Assembly: GCA_963823245.1 (NCBI GenBank)
Contig: CAWGKQ010000008.1
Location: forward strand, 62,001-126,000
Source: JAWVFM01 sp963823245
GTDB lineage: Bacteria; Actinomycetota; Thermoleophilia; Solirubrobacterales; 70-9
DNA: 64,000 nt
Direction of reading: 5' to 3'
Part shown: piece by piece, positions 34,284 through 42,902 of the stretch
Numbering within the stretch: the stretch's first letter is position 1
How the letters are laid out: every line of letters starts with the position of its first letter
The notes under the pieces: model-generated
Told to the model about the DNA's origin: nothing
The model's database searches: none
What the model saw: only the letters and a program-made list of their open reading frames with translations
Position numbers and translations under genes: made by a program

Positions 34284-35351
34284 CTATCTCAGGTGGATTC
34301 CCGGGCCGGTCAGCTTGCCGATGTCATTGCTGAGCCCGATCGCGAACAGGACGATCACCAAGACGAAGCCCACCGCGCTGGCGCGCTCGATGATGCGGAA
34401 CGGGACCGGCCTGCCGCGGATCTTCTCGACGATGCTCCAGAAGATGTGACCGCCGTCGAGGGGAAGGAACGGGAACAGGTTCACGATGGCGAGCGAGAGG
34501 CTCACGACCGCGAGGAGGGTCAGGGCCGCACGCGCGCCGAAGCTGACGGCCTGCTGCGTGACGTCGGTGACGCCGACCACCCCCGACAGCTTCTTGCGCT
34601 GCTCGGGCTCGAAGATCCGGGCGAGCGCGGTTACGGTGCCGCTCGTGACGTGCCACATGGCGCCGGTGGCGGCGTCGACGGCCTGTCCCGGCGAGGCGCC
34701 GGTGGTGGTGGTCGCGTAGTTGATGCCGAGGATGTTGCGGCGCAGGGTCGCGTCGTAGGCGGGACGGATCTCCAGGGTGACGCGCCGGCCGTCGCGGATC
34801 ACAGCGACCTCGGCCGGCGTGGCGGCGCGGCAGCCGTCGCTCGGCTTGCCCGCGCAGTGGTGGCTCGCGATCTGGCGGCGGATCGCGTTGAAGCCGCCCC
34901 CCACGCCGTCGACGGCGACGATCCGGTCGCCCGGCTGCAGGGTCCCCTGGGCGGGTGCCCCGGCATTGACGGACCCGACGTCGTGAGTGAGCGTCTGCGG
35001 CGTGAGGGCGAGGCCGAGGAAGATCACGAAGGCGACGAGCAGGTTCATCGCAGGGCCGGCACCGATGACGACGATGCGCTTCCAGACCGGCTGGGCGTAA
35101 TAGCCGCGGGAGGCGACCTCGGGCGGCAGCTCCTCCTCGGGGTTCATCCCGGTGATCTTCACGAAGCCGCCGAGCGGGATCGCCCCGATCCCGTACTCAG
35201 TCTCGCCCCGCGTCCTGCTCACGACCTTGGGTGGGAAGAAGAGGAAGAAGCGCTCGACCCGCATGCCGGTGGCCTTGGCGGCGAGGAAGTGGCCCAGTTC
35301 GTGCAGGATCACGAGCAGCGCGAAGCCCGCAATGGCGATGGCCCAGCTCAT
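34284..35351 (-). CDS. rseP: Site-2 intramembrane metalloprotease RseP
   Basis: 355 residues. M50-family membrane protease with the zinc motif ILHELGHFLAAKATG (HExxH at about 18-22) in the first helix, the second motif NLFPFLPLDGGHIFW near residue 312, and one PDZ domain between (GTLQPGDRIVAVDGVGG). Cleaves anti-sigma factors or signal-peptide remnants inside the membrane. The ATG directly follows the dxr stop, so the two are translated together. Confidence 0.93.
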   Translation of the reverse strand: MSWAIAIAGFALLVILHELGHFLAAKATGMRVERFFLFFPPKVVSRTRGETEYGIGAIPLGGFVKITGMNPEEELPPEVASRGYYAQPVWKRIVVIGAGPAMNLLVAFVIFLGLALTPQTLTHDVGSVNAGAPAQGTLQPGDRIVAVDGVGGGFNAIRRQIASHHCAGKPSDGCRAATPAEVAVIRDGRRVTLEIRPAYDATLRRNILGINYATTTTGASPGQAVDAATGAMWHVTSGTVTALARIFEPEQRKKLSGVVGVTDVTQQAVSFGARAALTLLAVVSLSLAIVNLFPFLPLDGGHIFWSIVEKIRGRPVPFRIIERASAVGFVLVIVLFAIGLSNDIGKLTGPGIHLR

Positions 35352-36506
35352 CTACGCAACCCGGGCCCTGGCGCAGAGCTCGCGCGCCCGCTCGCGCGCC
35401 TCGGCGTCGGTGGCGAACAGGTCCTCGAAGTGCGAGGGCGCAATGGCCGGCATCGCCGCGAGGGTCTCTCCGACGACCTCGGGGATGGCGCCGAACGGGA
35501 TCGCGCCGTCGAGGAAGGCGGCGACCGCCACCTCGTCGGCCGCGTTCAGCACGCATGGGCCGGTGCCACCGGCCTCGCCGGCCTCCCGCGCGAGACGCAG
35601 GGACGGGAACGCGTCGACGTCCGGCTTCTCGAAGGTGAGCTCGCCGACCGCCGCGAGGTCCAGTGTTGGAACCGGGACGTCCGGGCGTTCGGGGTGATGG
35701 AGCGCGTAGGAGATCGGCACCCTCATGTCGGGGTGGCCGAGGTGCGCCAAGGAGGCGCCGTCGGCGAGGTCGACGAGCCCGTGGACGATCGACTGCGGAT
35801 GGACGACCACGTCGATGGCCCGGTAGTCGACCCCGAACAGGTGGTGGGCCTCGATCACCTCGAAGCCCTTGTTCATGAGCGTCGCAGAGTCGATCGTGAT
35901 CCTCCCGCCCATCGACCACGTGGGGTGCGCGAGGGCGTCGTCCGGTGTCACGTCGTCGAAGTCGCTACGCCCGCGAAATGGGCCGCCCGACGCCGTGAGC
36001 ACCAGACGGTCGATCGACCCTGTCTCAGCCCGGGCCACGAGCTGGTAGAGCGCCGAGTGCTCGGAGTCGACCGGCAGGATGCGCGCGCCCGTAGCCTCGG
36101 CGAGCGCGGTGACGAGCTCGCCGCCGACGACGAGGCTCTCCTTGTTCGCCAGCGCGAGGTCGATGCCCTCCGTCAGCGTCACGATCGTCGGGCCGAGGCC
36201 GGCGATGCCGACGATCGCGTTCAGCACCATGTCGGGCTCGCAGGCGGTGACGAGCTCGCGCACGCCCTCGGCGCCGCTGAGGACCCGCGCGGAGCCCTCG
36301 AGGGCCTGCGCAGCCTCACCAGCGGCGTCGGAGCCGCTCAGGGCGACCAGGCGAGCGTCGTGCTCGCGGGCCTGACCCGCGAGGCGCTCCCAGCTCCCGG
36401 CCGCCGAGAGCCCGGCGAGCTCGAGCGCCGGCGAGCCGGCGACGATCTCGAGCGCCTGCTCGCCGATCGAGCCCGTCGAGCCGAGGATCAGGACCCGCTT
36501 GGCCAT
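35352..36506 (-). CDS. dxr: 1-Deoxy-D-xylulose 5-phosphate reductoisomerase
   Basis: 384 residues. Second step of the MEP pathway, NADPH-dependent. The NADPH fold begins VLILGSTGSIGEQALEIVAG. LALANKESLVVGGELVTALA and PVDSEHSALYQL hold the metal/substrate site, and LTASGGPFRGRS with MGGRITIDSATLMNKGFEVI are typical. The length is normal. ATG 36506 has a TACACT box eight bases upstream, and the gene is divergent from nfo. Confidence 0.96.
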   Translation of the reverse strand: MAKRVLILGSTGSIGEQALEIVAGSPALELAGLSAAGSWERLAGQAREHDARLVALSGSDAAGEAAQALEGSARVLSGAEGVRELVTACEPDMVLNAIVGIAGLGPTIVTLTEGIDLALANKESLVVGGELVTALAEATGARILPVDSEHSALYQLVARAETGSIDRLVLTASGGPFRGRSDFDDVTPDDALAHPTWSMGGRITIDSATLMNKGFEVIEAHHLFGVDYRAIDVVVHPQSIVHGLVDLADGASLAHLGHPDMRVPISYALHHPERPDVPVPTLDLAAVGELTFEKPDVDAFPSLRLAREAGEAGGTGPCVLNAADEVAVAAFLDGAIPFGAIPEVVGETLAAMPAIAPSHFEDLFATDAEARERARELCARARVA

Positions 36507-36514
36507 CGGAAATG

Positions 36515-36520
36515 AGTGTA
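36515..36520 (-). promoter_or_regulatory. -10 box of a predicted leaderless promoter (dxr)
   Basis: TACACT lies eight bases before ATG 36506. Confidence 0.45.
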
Positions 36521-36546
36521 GGGCTGGGTCCTAAGCTGCCTTAAGC

Positions 36547-37338
36547 GTGGCCACCAAGCGCAAGAAGCTCCCCGTCGGCGCGCACATCAGCGCCAAGGAC
36601 CCGCTCGGGACCGCGGCCGAGCTCGGCGCTGACGTCGTGCAGATCTTCGTCACCAAGCCACAGGGGTGGGAGAAGCCGAAGCCGCGGCCCGACGCCGCCG
36701 AGCTCCGTGACTCGCCGGTCGGCATCTACGTCCACGCCTCCTACCTGATCAACGTCTGCTCGCCCAAGAACAACATCCGCTACGGCTCGCGCAAGATCCT
36801 CCAGCAGACGTGTGACGCCGCCGCCGACATCGGCGCCACAGGGGTGATCGTGCATGCCGGGCACGCGGAGGACGGCATCGACGAGGGCGTCGGGCGGTGG
36901 CCCCGCACGCTCGAGATGCTCGAGACCGACGTTCCCGTCCTGATCGAGAACACAGCCGGCGGGGAGAACGCCGTCGCCCGTCGCTTCGACGCCCTGAGGA
37001 AGCTCTGGGGCGCGATCGAGGGCGGGTCGTTCGACGCCCCGCTCGGGTTCTGCTTCGACACCTGCCACGCGCACGCGGCGGGCGAGCCGCTCGGCGACGC
37101 GGTTGAGCGGGTGCTCGAGATCGTCGGCGGGATCGACCTCCTGCACGTGAACGACTCGCGCGACCCCCCGGGCACCGGCGCCGACCGCCACGCCAATATC
37201 GGCGACGGCCAGATCGCGCCGGAGGACCTCGAGGCGATGATCCGGGGTGCGCAGGCCCCCGTCGTCGTCGAGACACCTCGCGACCCGGAGGCGCTCAAGG
37301 CCGACATGGCGTTCGTGCGGCGGGCGCTCAGTACGTGA
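36547..37338 (+). CDS. nfo: Deoxyribonuclease IV (AP endonuclease, Nfo)
   Basis: 263 residues. Zn-dependent endonuclease of the AP2 family that incises DNA at abasic sites. The barrel starts GAHISAKDPLGTAAELGADV, then GIYVHASYLINVCSP, GVIVHAGHAEDG, VLIENTAGG, FCFDTCHAHAAG, LLHVNDSRDPPGTGADRHAN and VVVETPRD, supplying the His, Glu and Asp ligands for three zinc ions. The GTG at 36547 has TAAGCT nine bases before it. It is the only plus-strand gene inside the dxr-cdsA region and overlaps cdsA by 11 bases. Confidence 0.93.
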   Translation: MATKRKKLPVGAHISAKDPLGTAAELGADVVQIFVTKPQGWEKPKPRPDAAELRDSPVGIYVHASYLINVCSPKNNIRYGSRKILQQTCDAAADIGATGVIVHAGHAEDGIDEGVGRWPRTLEMLETDVPVLIENTAGGENAVARRFDALRKLWGAIEGGSFDAPLGFCFDTCHAHAAGEPLGDAVERVLEIVGGIDLLHVNDSRDPPGTGADRHANIGDGQIAPEDLEAMIRGAQAPVVVETPRDPEALKADMAFVRRALST

Positions 37339-38305
37339 GCGCCTGCGCCAGGTAGTAGCCGACGACGATCGTGAACAGAAGCGCGTCGATGCGGTCGAGC
37401 AGGCCGCCGTGCGGGCCGAAGATCCGGCCGGTGTCCTTCACGCCGAGGTCCCGCTTCACCATCGACTCGAAGAGATCGCCGATCGGTGCCATCAGGGCGA
37501 CGCAGAAGCCGATGATCAGCGCGTCCGCCCCCGAGAGCCAGTCCTGGTAGAGGCCGGCGAACCAGAAGGCCATCGTTCCGCCGGCGATCCCGATCACCAG
37601 GCCCTCCACGGTCTTGTTGGGTGAGAGCTGTGGCGCGAGCGGATGGCGGCCGAACAGGCGGCCGCCGAAGTAGGCGAACGTGTCCGTGAGAACGGTCCCG
37701 ACGACCACGTCGATCAGGAGCGCACCACCGTGAAGCGGGAGCTCGCGAAGCAGGACGGCGTGCGCGAACGGCACAGCGATCCAGGCGATTCCGAGGACCG
37801 TGAACGCGAGCGACGAGCTGATGCCGTCGCGGTCGCGGCGAGCGGCGGATGCAACGAACATGAGCGGAAACGCTGCAGCCGCGACGTAGGTCATCTGGTA
37901 CTGGCCGCCGTAGTAGGCGGCGACGACGAGCCCGATCGCGACCGCGAACGCGACGAGGCGAAACGGGTGGATGTCGCTCGTCATCCGGAAGAGCTCGGCC
38001 ATGCCGATGCACGCGAGCGCGCCCATCGCGACCGCGAACACGATGCCGCCGACCGCCACGACGGCAACGACGAAGACGATCCAGGGGACCGCCCAGAGCA
38101 CGCGGGCGACCGTCTCGGAGCCCGGGCCTCGCGGCCGCTTGGGAGCCGACGGCTCGGTGGACCGGCGGCGGCGGCGCGAGCCGATCCTGCGGCGCTTCGG
38201 GCGGCCTCTACGCTGCGCCGGTCGCTCTGGCCGAAGCGGCTCGAAGTCGATGTCGAGGTCCTCCCGCCTAACCCCACGCGGGCCGTCCCTCGGCGGGAAA
38301 TCCAT
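37328..38305 (-). CDS. cdsA: Phosphatidate cytidylyltransferase
   Basis: 325 residues. Makes CDP-diacylglycerol, the precursor of all phospholipids. The first 70 residues are a basic, probably disordered tail (RPAQRRGRPKRRRIGSRRRR). About eight membrane helices follow, with the family signature near the C-terminus: DTFAYFGGRLFGRHPLAPQL, SPNKTVEGLVIG, and GDLFESMVKRDLGVKDTGRI, FGPHGGLLDRID. A TAGGTT box lies six bases before the ATG, although uppS is only 21 bases upstream on the same strand. Confidence 0.92.
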   Translation of the reverse strand: MDFPPRDGPRGVRREDLDIDFEPLRPERPAQRRGRPKRRRIGSRRRRRSTEPSAPKRPRGPGSETVARVLWAVPWIVFVVAVVAVGGIVFAVAMGALACIGMAELFRMTSDIHPFRLVAFAVAIGLVVAAYYGGQYQMTYVAAAAFPLMFVASAARRDRDGISSSLAFTVLGIAWIAVPFAHAVLLRELPLHGGALLIDVVVGTVLTDTFAYFGGRLFGRHPLAPQLSPNKTVEGLVIGIAGGTMAFWFAGLYQDWLSGADALIIGFCVALMAPIGDLFESMVKRDLGVKDTGRIFGPHGGLLDRIDALLFTIVVGYYLAQALTY

Positions 38306-38311
38306 GGGTGG

Positions 38312-38317
38312 AACCTA
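38312..38317 (-). promoter_or_regulatory. -10 box of a predicted leaderless promoter (cdsA)
   Basis: TAGGTT lies six bases before ATG 38305. Confidence 0.45.
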
Positions 38318-38325
38318 ATCGACGG

Positions 38326-39003
38326 CTAGCGCCCGCCGAACCGCCGCCGCCGTTCCTGGTAGGTCTCTATCGCGGCCTCGAAGGCCTCGCGGCCGAAGTC
38401 GGGCCAGAGCTCGTCGCGGAAGACGAGCTCGGAGTAGGCGCACTGCCAGATCAGGAAGTTCGACGTGCGCAGCTCGCCGCTGGTGCGGATCAGCAGATCT
38501 GGGTCGTGCATCTCGGGCGCGTACAGGCGCGCCCGCAGCTCCTCCTCGGTCGTACCGTCGAAGCCCCTCGCGGCGTCGACAAGCTCGGCGCGCCCGCCGT
38601 AGTTGAAGGCGACGAAGAGCGTGATGCGATCGTTGGCGTCGGTCACGGCCTCGGCCCACTCCATGCGCTCGACGAGCGTCGGGGGCACCCCCTCACGGCG
38701 ACCAATGAACCGCATCCGCACCCCCTCGTCGTGGAGCTCGGGCGTCTCAGCGTCGAGTCGCTCGCCGAACATCCGCATGAGGCCCTCGACCTCGGCCGAC
38801 GGACGCGACCAGTTCTCGGTCGAGAACGAGTAAACCGTGAGCTCCGAGATCCCGAGCTCGACCGCGTCCCGGAGGCGGGCCTTGACCACGTCGGCGCCCG
38901 CTCGGTGCCCCTCGATCGGCGGCAGCCCGCGCTCGGCGGCCCAGCGCCCATTCCCGTCGGTGATGATCGCCACGTAGCGCGGCCCCGAGCGCGCGGCGCT
39001 CAA
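38326..39003 (-). CDS. uppS: Isoprenyl transferase (undecaprenyl diphosphate synthase type)
   Basis: 225 residues. cis-Prenyltransferase extending farnesyl diphosphate with isopentenyl diphosphate to make the lipid carrier for cell-wall synthesis. The catalytic Asp is in AIITDGNGRWAAERGLPPIE (Thr replaces the usual Met before DGNGRW). GHRAGADVVKARL, YSFSTENWSRP, and the C-terminal DLLIRTSGELRTSNFLIWQC and YSELVFRDELWPDF are intact. It is shorter than usual at the N-terminus. The start overlaps the frr stop by four bases. Confidence 0.93.
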   Translation of the reverse strand: MSAARSGPRYVAIITDGNGRWAAERGLPPIEGHRAGADVVKARLRDAVELGISELTVYSFSTENWSRPSAEVEGLMRMFGERLDAETPELHDEGVRMRFIGRREGVPPTLVERMEWAEAVTDANDRITLFVAFNYGGRAELVDAARGFDGTTEEELRARLYAPEMHDPDLLIRTSGELRTSNFLIWQCAYSELVFRDELWPDFGREAFEAAIETYQERRRRFGGR

Positions 39004-39572
39004 ACTTCCCGGATCTCCTCTTCCTTCGCAGTGACGAGCTTGTCGATCTCGGACGTCGCCGTATCGGTCGACTTCTGAAGCTCCTGCTCGGCGCGGTGCT
39101 CGTCGTCGGCCCCGGCCTCGCCCTCCTTCTTGAGCTCGCGCAGGTCGTGCATCACGTCACGGCGAATGTTGCGGACCGCGACCTTGCCCTCCTCTGCGAT
39201 GCCGTGGACGACCCGCACCATCTCGGTGCGGCGCTCCTCGTTCAGCTCCGGGACCTGGAGGCGGATGACCTGCCCGTCGTTGTTCGGCGTGAGCCCCACG
39301 TCGGACTCGAGGATCGCTTTCTCGATCGCCTTGATGGAGCTCGCGTCGTACGGCGTGACGGTGAGGAGCCGTGCGTCGGGGGCGGCGATGTTCGCGAGCT
39401 GCCGCAGCGGGGTCTCTGCGCCGTAGTAGTCGACGATGATCCGGTCGAGAAGATGCGGAGAGGCGCGGCCCGTGCGCACCGTCGCGAGCTCGTGCCGGAA
39501 CGACTCGACCGACTTCTGCATTCGGTCCTGCGCGTCGCTCAGCAACTCGTCGATGAACCCCGCTTCGGCCAT
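39000..39572 (-). CDS. frr: Ribosome recycling factor
   Basis: 190 residues. With EF-G it splits post-termination ribosomes. The three-helix bundle has FRHELATVRTGRASPHLLDR, the beta/alpha domain VDYYGAETPLRQLANIAAPD, and PELNEERRTEMVRVVHGIAE. The ATG at 39572 follows a TAGGTT box at six bases that overlaps the pyrH stop, suggesting a second promoter inside the operon. Confidence 0.95.
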   Translation of the reverse strand: MAEAGFIDELLSDAQDRMQKSVESFRHELATVRTGRASPHLLDRIIVDYYGAETPLRQLANIAAPDARLLTVTPYDASSIKAIEKAILESDVGLTPNNDGQVIRLQVPELNEERRTEMVRVVHGIAEEGKVAVRNIRRDVMHDLRELKKEGEAGADDEHRAEQELQKSTDTATSEIDKLVTAKEEEIREV

Positions 39573-39578
39573 GGCGAA

Positions 39579-39584
39579 AACCTA
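39579..39584 (-). promoter_or_regulatory. -10 box of a predicted leaderless promoter (frr)
   Basis: TAGGTT lies six bases before ATG 39572 and overlaps the pyrH stop codon. Confidence 0.45.
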
Positions 39585-40328
39585 TCCCGCCTCGCTGGCT
39601 ACCGGTGTTCCGGACGACACGATCGTTCCGACGCGCTCGCCGCAGACCACGCGGCCGATGTTCTCCTCGTCGTCGGTGCTGAAGACGTAGATCGGCAGGC
39701 CGTTGTCCATGCACAGGGAGAGGGCGGTTGAGTCCATGACCCGAATACCGCGCTCGATCGCCTCCCTGTGGGTCAGCTCGGCAAGGAAACGTGCCTCGGG
39801 ATTCCTCGCGGGATCGGCGTCGTAGACGCCGTCCGTGCCGTGCTTCGCCATCAGAATCGCCTCGGCGTGAATCTCGAGGGCTCGCAGCGCGGCGGCGGTG
39901 TCGGTGGTGAAGAACGGGTTGCCGGTTCCCGCGGCGAAGATGATCACCCGGCCCTTCTCGAGGTGGCGGATCGCGCGGCGGCGGATGTAGGGCTCCGCGA
40001 CCTCCATCACCTCGATCGCCGAGAGGACCCGCGTGTTCGAGCCGAGCTTCTCGAGCGCGTCCTGAATCGTGAGCGCGTTGAGCACGGTCGCGAGCATCCC
40101 CATGTAGTCGGCCGTGGCGCGGTCCATTCCAGCGGCGGCGCCCGCGAGGCCGCGGTAGATGTTGCCGGCGCCCACCACGACCGCAACCTCGACCCCCATC
40201 GCGCTCGCCTCGTGGACCTGGCGGCTCAGCGCCTCGACCCGGTCGGGGTCGGTCCCGTACGGAAGCGAGCCCATGAGCGATTCGCCGGAGAGCTTCAGCA
40301 GGACCCGGTCAAAAGCGGCGTCGGACAC
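39582..40328 (-). CDS. pyrH: Uridylate kinase
   Basis: 248 residues. Phosphorylates UMP to UDP. Amino-acid-kinase fold: RVLLKLSGESLMGSLPYGTD, AVVVGAGNIYRGLAGAAAGM, GRVIIFAAGTGNPFFTTDTA, and VMDSTALSLCMDNGLPIYVF. The GTG start at 40328 has TAGGGT seven bases upstream. pyrH, frr, uppS and cdsA form the conserved run after tsf, with a methyltransferase gene inserted before pyrH. Confidence 0.95.
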   Translation of the reverse strand: MSDAAFDRVLLKLSGESLMGSLPYGTDPDRVEALSRQVHEASAMGVEVAVVVGAGNIYRGLAGAAAGMDRATADYMGMLATVLNALTIQDALEKLGSNTRVLSAIEVMEVAEPYIRRRAIRHLEKGRVIIFAAGTGNPFFTTDTAAALRALEIHAEAILMAKHGTDGVYDADPARNPEARFLAELTHREAIERGIRVMDSTALSLCMDNGLPIYVFSTDDEENIGRVVCGERVGTIVSSGTPVASEAG

Positions 40329-40335
40329 GCTCGAA

Positions 40336-40341
40336 ACCCTA
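40336..40341 (-). promoter_or_regulatory. -10 box of a predicted leaderless promoter (pyrH)
   Basis: TAGGGT lies seven bases before GTG 40328. Confidence 0.45.
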
Positions 40342-40355
40342 ACTTCCGGCCGCGC

Positions 40356-41249
40356 TCACCGGGCGCGCGCCCGCCGGATTCGCTGTCCCAGGCGGCGCGC
40401 GGGCCCGCCCAGGGGCGTCCGAAGCACTGCTCGGCGCGCGTGCGCCGCCAGCGCCTTTCCGTCGAGCCGTGCTCCCGCCCGGGCCCGCTCGAGCTCGCCG
40501 CGAAGCATTCGCACCTCCGCCTGGAGCGCTGCGATCTCGCGCGGGTCGGCGCCATCGATGGCCGACATCGCGTTGCGGTCGGGGCTCTCGGCCCGTCGGC
40601 GCGCGAGCACCAGGCCATGCGCGAGGCCGCTGCCGCCCCGCGCCGAATCGCCCGGCGGGCGGGCCTCGAGGATCTCGAAGGCGGGATCCCAGTGCTTTCG
40701 AAGCCACCACTCGGAGTGGAACACCCATGGCCCGCCCTCGCTTGGGGCACGCGAGTGCTCGTGGACGAGCATTCCGACCTCATCGGGCTCGTAGCGAAGT
40801 CCGAGGAGCTCCTCGAGCACATTTGCCCCGAGATAGCTCACGACGAAGAGCCCGCCGGGTGCCAGCACGCGGCGCATCTCGAGCAGCCAGTCCTCCCATC
40901 CCTCGCCGATGTGGGTGAAGACCGACATCGCCCAGACGAGGTCGAAATAGCCGTCGGCGATCGGGAGCGGCGGGTCGGCGGCGTTGCGGAAGAAGTGGAA
41001 CGGCGGCCGCAGGTTCGCCTCGAGCCACGTGACGCTCTCGGCGTGGATGTCGCAGCCCCAGATCTCGGCCTCGTCCGCGACGTGGGTGAACTGGCGCAGA
41101 ACGCGCCCCGCGCCACAGCCGAAGTCCAGAACTCGCTTGTCGGGAAAGGCCCAGTCCTCGGGCAGGATGTCGAGGATCGCCTCGCGCATCCAGGCCCCCG
41201 CCGCCTGGTAGTGGTCGTGGCTCTGCTCGCGGTCCAGCCCGACCCGCAT
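40356..41249 (-). CDS. SAM-dependent methyltransferase inserted between tsf and pyrH
   Basis: 297 residues from ATG 41249. The class I methyltransferase fold is clear: motif I RVLDFGCGAGRVLRQF (about 48-63), acidic loop WGCDIHAESVTWLEANL, and FDLVWAMSVFTHIGEGWEDW as motif II. After the catalytic domain (about residue 210) come a short coiled coil (IAALQAEVRMLRGELERARA) and a basic Arg-rich tail. The substrate is unknown. A coiled-coil tail of this kind is common in glycan-modifying methyltransferases. It stands 28 bases after tsf, and the start could lie further upstream, overlapping tsf. Confidence 0.82.
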   Translation of the reverse strand: MRVGLDREQSHDHYQAAGAWMREAILDILPEDWAFPDKRVLDFGCGAGRVLRQFTHVADEAEIWGCDIHAESVTWLEANLRPPFHFFRNAADPPLPIADGYFDLVWAMSVFTHIGEGWEDWLLEMRRVLAPGGLFVVSYLGANVLEELLGLRYEPDEVGMLVHEHSRAPSEGGPWVFHSEWWLRKHWDPAFEILEARPPGDSARGGSGLAHGLVLARRRAESPDRNAMSAIDGADPREIAALQAEVRMLRGELERARAGARLDGKALAAHARRAVLRTPLGGPARRLGQRIRRARAR

Positions 41250-41277
41250 GGCGAGGTCGAGGGGCGGGAGCGCGGAC

Positions 41278-41898
41278 TTAGTCGCGGCCGACCTCAAACC
41301 GCGCGAACCGCCCGATCTGGACGTTCTCACCGGTCTTGGCGGCGAGCTCGGAGCGAATCTCCTCGATCGTCTTGCCCTCGTAGCGGTCGGAGCGGATGTG
41401 CTCCTGCTCGAGCAGGGCGACCTCCTTCGCCCACTTGGCCAGCTGGCCCTCCACGATGCGGTCCACCACGTCCTCGGGCTTGCCCTCCTCCTTTGCCTTG
41501 GCCGCGTGGACGCCGCGCTCGGACTCGCGCGCCTCGTCGGGAATCTCGTCGGCGGTCAGGTACTGGGGCGGCGAGGGCGACCCGGCGATGTGCAGCGCGA
41601 TCTCCCGCGCGAACTCCTGAAACTCGTCGGAGCGGGCGACGAAGTCGGTCTCGCAGAGCACCTCAACGAGGACCCCGACCTTGCCGTTCGAATGGATATA
41701 GGAGGCGACGGTGCCCTCGCCGGTGGCGCGACCGCTGCGCTTTGCGGCGGAGGCCTGCCCCTTGACGCGAAGGATCTCGACGGCTTTGTCGACGTTCCCG
41801 CCGGCCTCGGCGAGCGCGGCCTTGCAGTCCATCACGCCGGCGCCGGTGCGCTCCCGAAGCGCCTTTACGTCGCCGGCTGATACCTCGGTGGCGCTCAA
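41278..41898 (-). CDS. tsf: Elongation factor Ts
   Basis: 206 residues, the short form. Nucleotide exchange factor for EF-Tu. The N-terminal UBA-like domain has VKALRERTGAGVMDCKAALA, and the core has KVGVLVEVLCETDFVARSDE and EFAREIALHIAGSPSPPQYL. The C-terminus includes QEHIRSDRYEGKTIEEIRSE. Its ATG overlaps the rpsB stop by four bases, as in a normal rpsB-tsf unit. Confidence 0.95.
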   Translation of the reverse strand: MSATEVSAGDVKALRERTGAGVMDCKAALAEAGGNVDKAVEILRVKGQASAAKRSGRATGEGTVASYIHSNGKVGVLVEVLCETDFVARSDEFQEFAREIALHIAGSPSPPQYLTADEIPDEARESERGVHAAKAKEEGKPEDVVDRIVEGQLAKWAKEVALLEQEHIRSDRYEGKTIEEIRSELAAKTGENVQIGRFARFEVGRD

Positions 41899-42770
41899 GA
41901 CTGGCCCTCGGTGCTCGCGGCCGGCGCGGCCTGCGGGTGGGCGGCGGCCTCGGCTGCGGCGGCCTCGGCTGCGGCCTTCGCCTCAGCCTCCTTGCGCGCG
42001 CGCTCCTCAGCCTCCTTGCGCTGCCGCTCCTCCTCGGCGCGACGGCGCTCCTCCTCCTCGGCCCGGCGCTTCGCCTCGGCCTCGCGGTAGACCGTCGCCG
42101 ACTCGAGCACCGCCTCGCCGATCGTGCGGATCACGCGATCGCACGAGCGGATGGCGTCGTCGTTGCCGGGGATCGGGTACTGAACGCCCATGGGGTCGAC
42201 GTTGGTGTCGACAAGACCGATGATCGGAATGCGAAGGCGCTCCGCCTCCCTGAGCGCGATCTCCTCCGTCTTCAGGTCGATGATCAGCACCGCCTGCGGA
42301 AGGCGCTTGAGGTCGCGGACGCCGCCGAGGTTGTAGGTGAGCCGCTCGAGCTCGGCCTCCATCGACATCCGCTCCTTGGTGGGCAAGAGGTCGAGCTTGC
42401 CCTCGTCCCTGAGGTTCGTCAGGTCGTGGAGGCGGTCGATCCGCTTCGAGATCGTCTGGAAGTTCGTCAGCAGGCCGCCGAGCCACCGCTGGTTCACGTA
42501 GGGCATGCCCGAGCGCTCGGCCCATCCGCGGATCGAGTCCCTCGCCTGCTTCTTGGTGCCGACGAACAGCACCGTGCCGCCCTTGCCGGCGACCTCGGTG
42601 GCGAACTCGCGCGCTTCGTGGAGAAGCCGCTCGGTCTGCAGCAGGTCGATGATGTGGATGCCGTCGCGCTCACCCCAGATGTAGCGCTGCATCCGCGGGT
42701 TCCAGCGGCGCGTCTGGTGGCCGAAATGGAGTCCGGCCTCCAAGAGCTCCCTGATTCCAGGCTCTGCCAT
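41895..42770 (-). CDS. rpsB: 30S ribosomal protein S2
   Basis: 291 residues. The S2 core (1-228) is typical: LLEAGLHFGHQTRRWNPRMQ, GGTVLFVGTKKQARDSIRGW, YVNQRWLGGLLTNFQTISKR, PQAVLIIDLKTEEIALREAE and GLVDTNVDPMGVQYPIPGND. From about residue 230 a Glu/Ala/Arg-rich helical extension follows, ending in a Pro/Ala stretch. This tail is longer than in most bacteria. An AAGGGAG stands four bases before the ATG. Confidence 0.96.
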   Translation of the reverse strand: MAEPGIRELLEAGLHFGHQTRRWNPRMQRYIWGERDGIHIIDLLQTERLLHEAREFATEVAGKGGTVLFVGTKKQARDSIRGWAERSGMPYVNQRWLGGLLTNFQTISKRIDRLHDLTNLRDEGKLDLLPTKERMSMEAELERLTYNLGGVRDLKRLPQAVLIIDLKTEEIALREAERLRIPIIGLVDTNVDPMGVQYPIPGNDDAIRSCDRVIRTIGEAVLESATVYREAEAKRRAEEEERRRAEEERQRKEAEERARKEAEAKAAAEAAAAEAAAHPQAAPAASTEGQS

Positions 42771-42902
42771 CGTGCTCCCTTGTCTCGCTTGGTCTCGAGC
42801 CTCGTCCGCCTGCCGGGGACCCGGGCCTGGCTCGCCTATGCGCGCCGCCCGGGCAGGGCCCCGACCGCCTGACGAGGGGTCGGTTACAGGTCGAGCCTGA
42901 TT
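42771..42902 (-). promoter_or_regulatory. Leader of the rpsB-tsf operon
   Basis: 132 bases with the strong ribosome-binding site AAGGGAG (42775-42781) before rpsB. On the minus strand TAGAAT occurs at 42900-42905 and could be a -10, giving an untranslated leader of about 120 bases, long enough for S2 autoregulation. No S2-binding structure could be verified. Confidence 0.4.

Noticed and set aside
31567..34449. A 960-codon open frame on the plus strand
   Set aside because: It lies antisense to the intact acyl-CoA synthetase and amine-oxidase genes, has no recognisable motif, and is Arg/His/Gly-rich as expected for a shadow frame in G+C-rich DNA.
34293..36515. A 740-codon open frame on the plus strand
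   Set aside because: Antisense to rseP and dxr, both complete. Composition is that of a shadow frame.
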